Shown here: positions 25,994-34,703 of the stretch, piece after piece
How positions within the stretch are numbered: position 1 is the stretch's first letter
Layout: each line of letters begins with the position of its first letter
Made by a program: the position numbers and the translations under genes
The notes under the pieces: model-generated
What the model saw: only the letters and a program-made list of their open reading frames with translations
Database searches by the model: none
Told to the model about the DNA's origin: nothing
Source: Nocardia alba NBRC 108234
Lineage (GTDB): Bacteria > Actinomycetota > Actinomycetes > Mycobacteriales > Mycobacteriaceae
DNA: 64,000 nucleotides
Assembly (NCBI RefSeq): GCF_001612665.1
Contig: NZ_BDAX01000021.1
Span: 62,001 to 126,000 of the forward strand
Direction of reading: 5' to 3'

Positions 25994-27723
25994 GGGGTGC
26001 TCCTGGATGATTCGAGGGCGGACAGGAAGGGCAGAAACGGCGGGACTTCGTCGGGGTCGCAGAGGATTTCGAGGAACGACGGGCCGGTGGCGGCGAAGCT
26101 GTGGTCGAGTGCGTCGGACAGCCGCGTGGCATCGGAGACGGTGCGGGCCGGCAGCCCGGGGAACATGGCGGCGATGCCCGCTCCCAGATGTGACGGTTGA
26201 AAACGGTTGAAGCTGTAGCGATTCCGGTAGTAGAGCTGTTCCCGGGTGACGCACATGGCGTGGGCGTTGTTGTTGAACACCACGAAGGTGATGGGCAGGT
26301 CGTGCTCGATCGCGGTGTGTATCTCCATGCCGTGCATGAAGAACGAGCCGTCGCCGGCGATGACGACGGTGCGGTGCGGGCCGTCGGACGCCCCGCGGCG
26401 GGCGAACGCGGATCCGATACCCGCGCCGAACGCGTATCCCATTCCGCCCATCCCGAGCGCGACCGTGAAACGTCCGCGCTCGGGCACCCGTAGGTAATGC
26501 ACCACCGAGGCGCCGGTGTTACCCGCATCGGCGAAGACATCGGCGGCCTCGGGCAGCGCGCCCGCGATCGCCTCGACGACGGCGCGGTAGCGCAACCCGG
26601 GGCCCGACGCTTCGGGGACGGCCATGGGCGTGACCTCCGCGCGGCGCGGGCTCGTTGTCGACCCCACCCCGAGGTCGGCCAGCAGCGTGGCGATGGTTTC
26701 CGCGAGGTCCGTGCTGGTGGCGTGGGTGGCCGCGAGGTAGGGCGCGCATGCGCCGATGCTGAGTACCGGCAGGACAGCGAGGGCGGCGTCGAGCCCGGCG
26801 CGGGCGGTGACCGGGAGGCGGGTGCCGACGAGCAGGCAGGCGCCGGCCGCCGACAGGGCGTCGGCCAGCTCGGCGTGACCCATGCTGCCCGCGACCCCGC
26901 AGTAGCCGGGGCCGGTGTTGGAGTACACGTCCTTGGCGTCGGGCGCGAGGCCGATGGCGGCGTCGAGCGCGGCGACCAATGCGGCGAGTTCACCGCGAGC
27001 GTTGTCGCGCGCGATCTGATCACCGGCGATGATCACGACTTTGCCGGTCCGGCGGGCATCGGTGAGTTCGGCGGCGATGGTGTGCGGGTCGATGGGTGGA
27101 CCCGCGCCGGGTCGCCGGGTCGACTGCCGCTCGGGCGCGGGAGTGCTGTTCTCGCCGCTACCGGCCCCGATCGGCGCTGGAACGCCGAGGCGATCCGGCA
27201 TCGCCTGCTGCTGAACATCTTTGGGTATCAGCAGCACCGCGGGCCCGCCGCTTTCGGCCGCGGTGAGGGCCGCCGCCAGCTGTGCGGGCAGCTCAGCCGG
27301 ATCGGTGACCCGTGCGCAGTACCGGCTCACCGTCGCGAACAGGGCAGTAGCGTCGATGGATTCGGCCAGTCCGCTCGAATCTTGAAATGCGCCATGCCCT
27401 TCCAACGCCGTCGGTGGCTGCCCGATCAAGGCCAGCACCGGTACGCGGGAGGTGTACGACTCGGCCAGTCCGGCGACGAGGTTCATCGCGCCACCGCCGG
27501 AGGTAGCGGCGACGACCCCCATGCCGCCGGTGCTGCGCGCGTACCCGTCGGCCATCGTCGCCGCGGAGAACTCGTGCTTGGCGACGATGCCCGCCGGCGA
27601 ATCGCCCGCGTCGAAGATCGCGTCGTACAGGTCCTCGATATTGGCGCCGTCGACGCCGAAGATCTGGGTGATTCCCCGGTCGGCTACCGTTCGTACCAGG
27701 TAGTCGACCACTCTGTCCGGCAT
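25990..27723 (-). CDS. Thiamine-diphosphate-dependent enzyme (acetolactate synthase/decarboxylase family)
   Basis: ThDP enzyme of 577 aa with the three-domain decarboxylase/carboligase layout. Catalytic glutamate is Glu51 in AKHEFSAATMADGYAR; the ThDP-Mg motif starts at GDGSFFMHG (about residue 457) and ends at FNNNAH. No FAD-specific acetolactate synthase features or a regulatory ilvN partner are visible, so it is probably a secondary-metabolism carboligase or 2-oxoacid decarboxylase. ATG at 27723 follows AAGGAGG. It leads an operon of four genes, each overlapping the next by 4 bp. Confidence 0.88.
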   Translation of the reverse strand: MPDRVVDYLVRTVADRGITQIFGVDGANIEDLYDAIFDAGDSPAGIVAKHEFSAATMADGYARSTGGMGVVAATSGGGAMNLVAGLAESYTSRVPVLALIGQPPTALEGHGAFQDSSGLAESIDATALFATVSRYCARVTDPAELPAQLAAALTAAESGGPAVLLIPKDVQQQAMPDRLGVPAPIGAGSGENSTPAPERQSTRRPGAGPPIDPHTIAAELTDARRTGKVVIIAGDQIARDNARGELAALVAALDAAIGLAPDAKDVYSNTGPGYCGVAGSMGHAELADALSAAGACLLVGTRLPVTARAGLDAALAVLPVLSIGACAPYLAATHATSTDLAETIATLLADLGVGSTTSPRRAEVTPMAVPEASGPGLRYRAVVEAIAGALPEAADVFADAGNTGASVVHYLRVPERGRFTVALGMGGMGYAFGAGIGSAFARRGASDGPHRTVVIAGDGSFFMHGMEIHTAIEHDLPITFVVFNNNAHAMCVTREQLYYRNRYSFNRFQPSHLGAGIAAMFPGLPARTVSDATRLSDALDHSFAATGPSFLEILCDPDEVPPFLPFLSALESSRSTP

Positions 27724-27828
27724 CGGCCCTCCTTCTCCGCGTCGAAATATGACGCCGATGTGCACCACGTCTGTTGGGGTTACGAGGCGCGCCGAGGGTG
27801 AGTTCAGAGGGTGGGTGAAAACCACCCC

Positions 27829-27857
27829 TTGTGTGTACGTACACATATACGTATAGT
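27829..27857 (+). promoter_or_regulatory. Promoter with two nested palindromes, probable leaderless start
   Basis: -35 TTGTGT (27829-27834) and -10 TATAGT (27852-27857) are 17 bp apart. The spacer holds a perfect 14-bp palindrome TGTGTACGTACACA (27832-27845) next to a 10-bp one TATACGTATA (27846-27855). The ATG of the EXLDI gene is 6 bp after the -10, so the mRNA would start at the start codon. A regulator bound here would block transcription, and could also affect the divergent ThDP operon. Confidence 0.65.
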
Positions 27858-27863
27858 GAGTTC

Positions 27864-28391
27864 ATGCCCAACAAGACGATCTACGTGGCCGACGACGATC
27901 TCCCCGTGTTCCAGCGAGCTCAGGAGCTCGTCGGCGGAAACCTCTCCAGCACCGTGATCAGCGCGCTGCGCCGGCTCATCGAGCTGGAGGAAGGCCGTGC
28001 GGCCGGGTTCGACGAGGTCGTCTTGCAGGTGGGTCGCGACGGCGCGCGGCAGGTGCGCTTCCAGGGCGTACTGCTGGGCGAATGGCGCGACGTCGACGAC
28101 AAGAAGGCGCTGCATCAGCAGGTCTACCGCAGTCGCAAGGGCAAGTTCGTGCTCTACACGCACACGGCGCTGTGGGCGGACTACCCGATCGGGGAGGCCG
28201 CCGGCGACATGAAGGACTGGAAATACTGGCGTCGCATGTTCGGCATCGGCGACAAGGCGTGGGACTGGGGTGACTACGTGTACGAGATCTTCGATGATCT
28301 GAAAGACCTGAGGGATCGCGTGCCCGACAAGCTCTACCGCAAGGTCGAAGACGTCACCGCGCATCCGCAGATCGAGGAACTCGACATCTAG
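27864..28391 (+). CDS. EXLDI-family protein with ribbon-helix-helix-like N-terminus
   Basis: A 175-aa protein whose last residues IEELDI match the EXLDI C-terminal signature (a defined but uncharacterised actinobacterial family, from memory). The first 45 residues (KTIYVADDDLPVFQRAQEL, then SSTVISALRRLIELEE) read as a strand plus two helices typical of ribbon-helix-helix DNA binders. The rest is rich in Trp/Tyr/Asp. ATG at 27864 is chosen because the upstream frame crosses the -10 box and no ribosome site exists. It precedes a DrrAB-like exporter and may autoregulate it through the palindromes. Confidence 0.75.
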   Translation: MPNKTIYVADDDLPVFQRAQELVGGNLSSTVISALRRLIELEEGRAAGFDEVVLQVGRDGARQVRFQGVLLGEWRDVDDKKALHQQVYRSRKGKFVLYTHTALWADYPIGEAAGDMKDWKYWRRMFGIGDKAWDWGDYVYEIFDDLKDLRDRVPDKLYRKVEDVTAHPQIEELDI

Positions 28392-28427
28392 CCTGCCGCG
28401 ACAACTCCACATCCGACACTCGAACCG

Positions 28428-28443
28428 CAGCCCCTGGGGGCTG
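28428..28443 (+). terminator. Weak hairpin after the EXLDI gene
   Basis: Inverted repeat CAGCCCC / GGGGCTG with a 2-nt centre. It could attenuate transcription before the ABC exporter. The stem is short and no T tract follows, so support is modest. Confidence 0.35.
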
Positions 28444-28503
28444 TGTGGATTACTCATGCATTTATTCGCACCAATTAATGTAATCCTGTGGAAAGGGACA
28501 ACC

Positions 28504-29538
28504 ATGGTCAACTCGGCCATCACCGCACGCGGCCTGCGCAAGGCCTATGGCGACAAGACAGTTCTCGACGGCATCGACATCACCGTCGCCGAGGGCACCG
28601 TCTTCTCGCTGCTCGGCCCCAACGGGGCGGGCAAGACCACCACCGTGCAGATCCTCACCACGCTGATCGCCGCCGACGGCGGCGAGTGCGCCGTGGGCGG
28701 CCATGATGTGGCGACCGACCGAGACGGGGTCCGCGAGCTGATCGGCGTCACCGGACAGTTCGCCGCGGTCGACGAGCTGCTGACCGGTCGAGAGAACCTG
28801 CACATGATGGGCGACCTCAACCATCTGCCGCGCCGCGAAACCCGCACTCTGGCAGCTGAATTGCTGGAGCGCTTCGACCTGGTCGAGGCGGCCGACAAGC
28901 CCGCGAGCACCTACTCCGGCGGCATGACCCGCAGGCTCGATCTGGCGATGACGCTGGTCGGCGATCCGCGGGTGATCTTCCTCGACGAACCGACCACCGG
29001 CCTCGATCCGCGCAGCCGTCGTTCCATCTGGGAGATCATCCGCGGCCTGGTCGACGATCTCGGCGTGACCGTCTTCCTCACCACGCAGTACCTCGAGGAG
29101 GCCGACCACCTGGCCGATCGCATCGCGGTACTCGACAACGGCCGAATCGTCGCCGAAGGCACCGCGGCGGAACTGAAGCGGCTGATCCCCGGCGGCCATA
29201 TCCGGATCGACTTCACCGATCAGCCCGACGTGGACGCCGCCCAGCGCGCGTTCGGACCGACGGCGAAGGTGGTCGAGGGCACCGACGGGCTGACCCTCGC
29301 CGTGCCGAGCGACGGCGGCGTGCGTTCGCTGCGTGCCGTGCTCGACCTGCTCGATGCCGAGAACATCGAAGCGGGCGGCATTTCCGTCCATACCCCGAAC
29401 CTCGACGACGTATTCCTCACCCTCACCGGCATGAGCGGTCAGCGGCCGGAGGCGGAAGCGGAGCGTGACCACGTAGGCCGCCCGAGCATGCCCGATGCCA
29501 ACAGCCGCGCCACCATCGAACAGGAGTCACTGCGATGA
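28504..29538 (+). CDS. DrrA-type ABC exporter ATP-binding protein
   Basis: ATPase (344 aa) of the daunorubicin-resistance DrrA family. Walker A GPNGAGKTTT near residue 38, signature YSGGMTRR, Walker B VIFLDEPTTGLDPRS and switch TTQYLEEADHLADR are all intact. The C-terminal extension (about 230-344) ending VHTPNLDDVFLTLTG is the DrrA family regulatory tail. ATG at 28504 follows GAAAGGGA; the frame to 28456 is ignored. The stop overlaps the permease start (ATGA). It likely exports a hydrophobic compound, possibly the product of the divergent operon. Confidence 0.9.
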   Translation: MVNSAITARGLRKAYGDKTVLDGIDITVAEGTVFSLLGPNGAGKTTTVQILTTLIAADGGECAVGGHDVATDRDGVRELIGVTGQFAAVDELLTGRENLHMMGDLNHLPRRETRTLAAELLERFDLVEAADKPASTYSGGMTRRLDLAMTLVGDPRVIFLDEPTTGLDPRSRRSIWEIIRGLVDDLGVTVFLTTQYLEEADHLADRIAVLDNGRIVAEGTAAELKRLIPGGHIRIDFTDQPDVDAAQRAFGPTAKVVEGTDGLTLAVPSDGGVRSLRAVLDLLDAENIEAGGISVHTPNLDDVFLTLTGMSGQRPEAEAERDHVGRPSMPDANSRATIEQESLR

Positions 29539-30317
29539 CCACTCTGACCAAGTCCAAGTCCTACGCCCTCGCCGACACGATGACGATGCTGCGGCGCAAC
29601 ATGATTCACGTCAAGCGCTACCCCAGCATGACGTTCAGCATCATCATCATGCCGATCGTGCTGATGCTGGTGTTCAAGTACGTGTTCGGCGGGGCGCTGG
29701 AGAAATCCTCCGGCGGCAACTACATCGACTATCTGGCGCCCGGCATGATGCTGCTGTTGCCTGCCTACCTCACGGTGTCGGTGGCGGTCTCGATCGCCAC
29801 CGACGCGAGCAAGGGCATCGTGAATCGCTTTCGGGTGATGGCGATCTCGCAGTCGTCGGTGCTCACCGGGCATGTCCTCGGCGCGCTCATCCAGGCGATG
29901 GCGGGCGTGGTCGCGATGACCGCCGTCGCGATGCTGGTGGGCTTTCGGCCGAACGCGAACGTCGTGGAATGGGTCGGCGCGTTCGGGCTGCTGGCCCTGG
30001 TGACCTTCGCCTTCACCTGGCTCGCCATCGCGCTCGGCCTGCTCTCGCCGACCCCCGAAAGTGCCAGCAACGCACCGTTTCCCATCGTGCTGCTGCCCTT
30101 CCTCGGCAGTGGTCTGGTGGCCACCGACACGATGCCGGTGGGCATGCGCCAGTTCGCCGAATACCAGCCCTTCACCCCGATCACCGAGACGCTGCGCGGT
30201 CTGCTGATGGGTACCGAGATCGGCGCCAACGGCTGGGTCTCGCTGGTCTGGTGCGCGATCATCGCCGGTGGCGGCTTCCTGTGGTCGAAGTCGATCTTCC
30301 GCAAGCAAGCGAAATAG
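29535..30317 (+). CDS. DrrB-type ABC-2 exporter permease
   Basis: Integral membrane partner (260 aa) of the preceding ATPase, ABC-2/DrrB family with six predicted spans. Conserved features include the N-terminal RRNMIHVKRYPSM segment, the YLAPGMMLL motif near residue 67 and PFLGSGLVATDTMP followed by FTPITETLRGLL, a hallmark of this family. Start overlaps the drrA-like stop by 4 bp. A perfect 34-bp palindrome ends the unit. Substrate unknown. Confidence 0.9.
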   Translation: MTTLTKSKSYALADTMTMLRRNMIHVKRYPSMTFSIIIMPIVLMLVFKYVFGGALEKSSGGNYIDYLAPGMMLLLPAYLTVSVAVSIATDASKGIVNRFRVMAISQSSVLTGHVLGALIQAMAGVVAMTAVAMLVGFRPNANVVEWVGAFGLLALVTFAFTWLAIALGLLSPTPESASNAPFPIVLLPFLGSGLVATDTMPVGMRQFAEYQPFTPITETLRGLLMGTEIGANGWVSLVWCAIIAGGGFLWSKSIFRKQAK

Positions 30318-30328
30318 CGGTGGCACAC

Positions 30329-30362
30329 GAACGGTCCGGTCTCCGCGGAGACCGGACCGTTC
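30329..30362. terminator. Perfect 34-bp palindrome between drrB-like and rslA
   Basis: Arms of 16 bp (GAACGGTCCGGTCTCC and its exact complement) meet at a GC centre, 11 bp after the permease stop. It lies between convergent genes and should stop transcription from both sides. Confidence 0.75.
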
Positions 30363-30367
30363 CGCGT

Positions 30368-31066
30368 TCAGACCTGGGCCACCAGGACGGTCCGGCCGGA
30401 ATCGATGGAGGTGATCTCCACCTTGCTGATCGAGTCCGCTGGGGCGTCGATGGTGCGATCCACGGTCAGCTCGGTACCGGGGCCCGCGGGCCACTGATTC
30501 AGTTCGAACCGCTGCTCACCCGCGGTCACTACCAGCCCGTAGGTGCGGGTGTAGCCGGAGCCGTAGGAGCTCGGCGCGTAGCGGCAGGTCATCACCAGGC
30601 GGGTGCGCTCGCCGTCGCGGACCAGCTTCACCTGCGCGCTCACCGGCGTCTGCTCCACCGCCTGCATCTGCTGCTCCGCGACGATCTGCTCGGTCGCCGA
30701 CTCCGATCGCGCCACGGTGACAGTCACCGGAATCGCGATCGCCACCGCCGCGGCGGCCGCCGCCACCGCGCTGCCGATGCCGAGCCAGCGACCCCGGCGT
30801 CTGCGCCGCTCGGCCGCCGCCGCCAGCGTCGGGAGCAGATCGGGGACCTGCGGCGCGGCCGGCTCGGGCGAGGCGATCATCGACAGCGCGGTATCGCGGT
30901 CGACCAGGGCGAGCATGCCCGGCATCCCGGACAGCTCGGCGACAGCCTGTGTGCAGTGTCCGCAGTCGAGCAGGTGCGCCTCGTAGGCCCGCCGCTCGGT
31001 GGCGCCGAGCGAACCGAGGACATAGGCCGCGTCCCAGGTGCTGTACTCGTCGGCGAGGTCGGTCAT
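30368..31066 (-). CDS. rslA: Zinc-type anti-sigma factor, RslA-like
   Basis: Membrane-anchored regulator (232 aa) that holds the ECF sigma factor encoded just upstream. The ZAS zinc motif HLLDCGHC (H-x3-C-x2-C) is near residue 31. A single span lies at about residues 95-118 and an extracytoplasmic sensor-like domain follows. Gene order and overlap (ATGA with the sigma gene) match M. tuberculosis sigL-rslA, where oxidised zinc-site cysteines release SigL. Specific equivalence is inferred from the sigma factor match. Confidence 0.85.
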   Translation of the reverse strand: MTDLADEYSTWDAAYVLGSLGATERRAYEAHLLDCGHCTQAVAELSGMPGMLALVDRDTALSMIASPEPAAPQVPDLLPTLAAAAERRRRRGRWLGIGSAVAAAAAAVAIAIPVTVTVARSESATEQIVAEQQMQAVEQTPVSAQVKLVRDGERTRLVMTCRYAPSSYGSGYTRTYGLVVTAGEQRFELNQWPAGPGTELTVDRTIDAPADSISKVEITSIDSGRTVLVAQV

Positions 31067-31572
31067 CGGTTCGTCACCCCCATCTCCTGTAACGCCAGAC
31101 GCATGGCGCGCATGCCGTAGTGCAAGCGCGATTTCACCGTCCCCGGCGGGATACCCAGTTCGTCGGCGATCTGAGCCATACCGAGGCCGCGATAGTAGGC
31201 CCGCACGATCACCTCGCGATGATCCGGGCTCAACGTACTGAGCGCGTCGGCGACCAGCCAGCCGTCGAGCGCGCGATCGGATTGGTCGGGGCTCACCTGC
31301 TCCGGCGGGTTGTCGGTGCCGAACTCGCGCCGGTGTCTGGCACTGCGATGCTCGTCTACCGCGAGATTACGGGCCACGGTGAACAACCATGCGCGTGGCG
31401 AGGTTTCGGTCTGCTCCAGCACGGCCGGGCGCTGCCAGGCGCGCAGCAGCGTCTCCTGCACGATGTCCTCGGCCCGGCCGGGATCGCGCACCAAACCGAG
31501 GGTGAAACGCCACAGCGCGGGTGCGTGCTCGGCGTAGAGCGCGCGCATCAGTTCGTCGCGACCATCGTTCAT
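31063..31572 (-). CDS. sigL: ECF sigma factor, SigL-like
   Basis: Group 4 RNA polymerase sigma factor (169 aa). Region 2 is LMRALYAEHAPALWRFTL through AEDIVQETLLRAWQRP; region 4 includes LSPDHREVIVRAYYRG and the helix-turn-helix AQIADELGIPPGTVKSRLHY. It closely resembles remembered M. tuberculosis SigL across its length, for instance RAWLFTVARN and LALQEMGVT at the end. SigL controls envelope and polyketide genes in mycobacteria. The start at 31572 lacks a ribosome site; an internal ATG at 31548 (MRALYAEH) is an alternative. Confidence 0.88.
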   Translation of the reverse strand: MNDGRDELMRALYAEHAPALWRFTLGLVRDPGRAEDIVQETLLRAWQRPAVLEQTETSPRAWLFTVARNLAVDEHRSARHRREFGTDNPPEQVSPDQSDRALDGWLVADALSTLSPDHREVIVRAYYRGLGMAQIADELGIPPGTVKSRLHYGMRAMRLALQEMGVTNR

Positions 31573-31639
31573 CGGCGGCCCTGGTCACTGCTCGTCGAAA
31601 TTCATGTGTCACTCCTACTCGTCTGAAGGAGTAACGGGA

Positions 31640-32278
31640 TCAATTGCGTTCGAGTTCAATCGGGTGCGTCGCCAGCAGGGCCAGCGGCAGCGGTTGACGG
31701 CGCAGCACGGCCGACCACAGATCGTGGCGGTCGGTGGCGATCGGATCCGACGGCAGCGCCGAGACCACGATCCAATCGTCGTTGTCGAGTTCGCCGTCGA
31801 GCTGGCCCATCGACCAGCCCGCGTATCCGGCGAAGACCCGGATCCGCTCGACGAGCGGGCCGATCTCGGCGGGGTCGGCGTCGAGATCGACCAGCACGAC
31901 CCGGCCGTCGACGCGGCGCAGGCCGCGGATCTCGGAGATGTCGACGCCGGCGTGCAGGACCGCCAGGCACAGCGCGGCATCGCGTTTGACCGGGCCGCCG
32001 ATGTAGAGGTCGCTCGGGCTGGCGGCCAGGTCGGCCCAGGTGGGCAGCACATCCTCGACCGGGGTCTCGCTCGGCCGGTTCAGCACCACGCCGAGGCTGC
32101 CCGCGTCGTTGTGCTCGATCACATAAACGACGGTGCGCCGGAAAGTAGGTTCCACCAGGTCTATCGCGGACACCAGCAGGTTGCCCGCGCGGACATTCAC
32201 CGCGGGCTGACCGCGCCGCCGATCGTCGCCGTGCCCGTCCCGAGTCCGGCGCTCGTCGGGGTCGTCTCCGCCTGCCAC
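31640..32278 (-). CDS. YqgE/AlgH family protein (UPF0301), Rv0038-like
   Basis: Soluble protein of about 212 aa. The family core VRAGNLLVSAIDLVEPTFRR, the VEHNDAGSLGVVLNRPSE segment, YIGGPVKRDA and DWIVVSALPSD closely match M. tuberculosis Rv0038. The family is widespread; AlgH in Pseudomonas affects alginate, but no biochemical activity is established. The start is uncertain: GTG at 32278 gives an N-terminus of a length like Rv0038; GTG at 32200 is an alternative; the frame continues to 32590 without plausible coding. Confidence 0.85.
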   Translation of the reverse strand: MAGGDDPDERRTRDGHGDDRRRGQPAVNVRAGNLLVSAIDLVEPTFRRTVVYVIEHNDAGSLGVVLNRPSETPVEDVLPTWADLAASPSDLYIGGPVKRDAALCLAVLHAGVDISEIRGLRRVDGRVVLVDLDADPAEIGPLVERIRVFAGYAGWSMGQLDGELDNDDWIVVSALPSDPIATDRHDLWSAVLRRQPLPLALLATHPIELERN

Positions 32279-32383
32279 CGAGCCATCATCGCATTGGAGC
32301 GGCGATACGCGCTTCCCGCGGACCGGATCGGAACCGGAATTTCTTCGTGCGTGGACCCCGCGATCGCCCGGTAGTGTCGCGCT

Positions 32384-33142
32384 ATGCACTCGCCCGAGGT
32401 CCTGCTCGACGACAACGACGCTGTGTACGACTACTACCTGCGACATCAGCAGAACAGGTGGAAGGCGTTGGCCTCGTACGCGGTGCTCGCCCGGCGGTTC
32501 CGGCCGCGCGTGACGTTCGCCGAGGGCGCGAAACAGCAGTTGAAGGCCCTGATCCGCAGCGGCAGACCGGTGATCTACGCGATCAATCATCTCTCGACCA
32601 GCGACCCGTACACGGTCGCGGCGACGGCGTGGCGCTCACCGCTGCGCTCGAAGATCGGGCGGGTACGGGTACTGGCCAAGGACGAGCTCTTCCTCGACCC
32701 GGAGCAGCGGCGCAAAGTGGACATGATGGGCGGGATCCCGGTGTTCCGGGGCAAGGATCACGGCATTCGCGCGGTCAACGCCGCAGGCCAGCGGATGATG
32801 GATGTGTGCGCGCAGCGCTTGGCCGACGGTGACCACCTGGCGATCTTCCCCGAGGGGACGTGCAATGAGGTAGATCACACCAGGGTGCAGGCGGTCGGCA
32901 GCGGAATCGGGCATATCGCGTTCCGCGCCGCCAAACTGGATGCCGCGCCCGCGCTGGTCGCCATCGGGATCAACTACGGGACCTACGCGGCTGGGGTCGA
33001 ACCGTCCGCGGCCGAGGTGGTGTCGGGGCTCGCCTACTTCCGGGCGCCGATTCGCGAGTTGCCGCAGCGGCCCGCCGACATCGCCAGGCTCGTCAAGGAG
33101 GAGCTGCAGCTGGCCGTCGACGGGGCCGTCGCGCACTACTGA
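32384..33142 (+). CDS. PlsC-type 1-acylglycerol-phosphate acyltransferase
   Basis: Membrane-associated acyltransferase (252 aa) that probably acylates lysophosphatidate or a related lipid. The catalytic NHLSTSD (H-x4-D) motif is near residue 68 and the substrate motif FPEGT near residue 158. GGIPVFRGKDHGIRA corresponds to family block II. It is divergent from the YqgE gene. Its stop overlaps the end of the convergent acetyltransferase gene by 7 bp. Confidence 0.88.
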   Translation: MHSPEVLLDDNDAVYDYYLRHQQNRWKALASYAVLARRFRPRVTFAEGAKQQLKALIRSGRPVIYAINHLSTSDPYTVAATAWRSPLRSKIGRVRVLAKDELFLDPEQRRKVDMMGGIPVFRGKDHGIRAVNAAGQRMMDVCAQRLADGDHLAIFPEGTCNEVDHTRVQAVGSGIGHIAFRAAKLDAAPALVAIGINYGTYAAGVEPSAAEVVSGLAYFRAPIRELPQRPADIARLVKEELQLAVDGAVAHY

Positions 33143-33447
33143 GGGAGTCCGAACAACTCCCTGGCGCGTTGCGGGACGTAGGCGATGTAGTCGGGGTGGG
33201 TGGAGATGAAATGCAGGACTACCGGGCACATCGGCAGCACGCTGAAACCTTCGTCTCTGCTGGCGTCCAGTGCGGCCTTGATCAGTGTGTTCGCCAGTCC
33301 CCGGCCTTCGAACGCGGAATAGATCTCGGTGTGCACGAGGGCGCGTTCGTCCCCGGTGTCCTGGTATTCGATGTAGCCGGCGGGTTGACCGTCGGCGGTG
33401 AGTTCGAACCGCTCGAGCGCGGTGTTGTTGCGGACCTCGGTCGCCAT
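33136..33447 (-). CDS. Small GNAT-fold acetyltransferase (YidJ/Gcn5-like)
   Basis: Compact acetyltransferase-like protein (103 aa). It has the core strands (ERFELTADGQPAGYIEYQDTGD), the acetyl-CoA loop SAFEGRGLANTLIKAAL with the family RGxG/A pattern, and PMCPVVLHFISTHPDY at the end. This short family (N-acetyltransferase domain without N-terminal strands) is common, with unknown substrates. Confidence 0.8.
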   Translation of the reverse strand: MATEVRNNTALERFELTADGQPAGYIEYQDTGDERALVHTEIYSAFEGRGLANTLIKAALDASRDEGFSVLPMCPVVLHFISTHPDYIAYVPQRARELFGLPQ

Positions 33448-33575
33448 ATGTCGACGTTACCGTGTTCGGGAGGACAACCCACCGGGCAAATGAGAACATG
33501 GGTGACTCCCCGACCACCCACAGCGAACCGTCGAGCTCGGGAACGACACGCTGAATACGCGGAGAGGCGGAAAAG

Positions 33576-34703
33576 ATGGCCGGCGAACCACTTGTCGTGC
33601 TCGCTCCCGACAAGTTCAAGGGGTCGTTGACCGCACCGGAGGTTGCCGGGGCGCTGGCCAGGGGCGTTGCGCGACGGGCGCCGAAAGCTCGGGTGCGGTG
33701 TGTGCCGGTGGCCGACGGCGGCGACGGGATGGTCGACGCGTTCGTGGCGTCGGGGTGGAAGCGGATCGAAGTCGCGGCGCCCGGACCGACCGGACAGGCT
33801 TCGACGGCGGTGTACGCAGTGCGCGGTGATACCGCGGTGGTGGAGTTGGCGGCCGCCGTCGGGTTGGTGAAGTTGCCGGGTGGGCGGCTGGATCCCTTGC
33901 GGGCCGACACATTCGGGTTGGGGGTGACCATCGCGCACGCGCTCGACGGCGGGGCGAAGGAGATCGTGCTCGGGCTCGGCGGAAGCGCTTCGACCGATGG
34001 CGGATCGGGTCTGCTGCGGGCGCTGGGTCTGCGGTTGCTCGATCAGCAGGGGCGCGAACTGGCGGGCGGCGCGGATGTGGCCGCGACGCTGGAGCAGGTC
34101 GCGTCGGTGGATCGCGCCGCGTTGCATCCGGCGGTCGCGACGGCTCGGTTCACGCTGGCCTGCGATGTGGACAACCCGCTGCTCGGGCCCGCGGGCGCGG
34201 TGGCGGTGTACGCGCCACAGAAGGGGGCCAACGCCCGGCAGATGGTGAAACTCGAAGCCGGGCTGACCAATTGGGCCGCTGTGCTGGGTACCGGGTACGC
34301 CGAGATCGGCGGGGCGGGCGCCGCGGGCGGCACCGGGTTCGGGGTGCTCGCGGTACTGGGCGCGCAGGTGCGCAGCGGTATCGACGTGTTGCTCGAACTG
34401 CTGGAATTCACGACTCTGATCGACGGGGCCAGGCTGATCGTCACCGGTGAGGGCTCGCTGGATCACCAGAGCATGCACGGGAAGGCGCCGGTCGGAGTCG
34501 CCGCGGCGGCGAAGAAGGCGGGCGTGCCGGTGATCGCGGCCGTGGGTCGAACGCTGCTGTCGCCCGGCGAGATTCGAGCCGCGGGGTTCGCGACGTGCTA
34601 TCCGCTCAGCGATCTGGAGCCCGATCCCGCGCGCTCGATCATCGCGGCGGCCGACCTGCTGGAGCGCATCGGCGAGCGAATCGCCATGGAGCACCTGTCA
34701 TGA
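33576..34703 (+). CDS. Glycerate kinase (GlxK/GarK family)
   Basis: Cytoplasmic kinase (375 aa) converting glycerate to phosphoglycerate with ATP. Conserved blocks: APDKFKGSLTAPEVAGAL (N-terminus), PVADGGDGMVDAF, LGGSASTDGGSGLL, VYAPQKGA and VTGEGSLDHQSMHGKAP near residue 290. Length is standard for the family. In this genome it could recover glycerate released by the glucosylglycerate hydrolase at 13806-15146. Its stop overlaps the convergent HxlR gene within TCATGA. Confidence 0.92.
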   Translation: MAGEPLVVLAPDKFKGSLTAPEVAGALARGVARRAPKARVRCVPVADGGDGMVDAFVASGWKRIEVAAPGPTGQASTAVYAVRGDTAVVELAAAVGLVKLPGGRLDPLRADTFGLGVTIAHALDGGAKEIVLGLGGSASTDGGSGLLRALGLRLLDQQGRELAGGADVAATLEQVASVDRAALHPAVATARFTLACDVDNPLLGPAGAVAVYAPQKGANARQMVKLEAGLTNWAAVLGTGYAEIGGAGAAGGTGFGVLAVLGAQVRSGIDVLLELLEFTTLIDGARLIVTGEGSLDHQSMHGKAPVGVAAAAKKAGVPVIAAVGRTLLSPGEIRAAGFATCYPLSDLEPDPARSIIAAADLLERIGERIAMEHLS

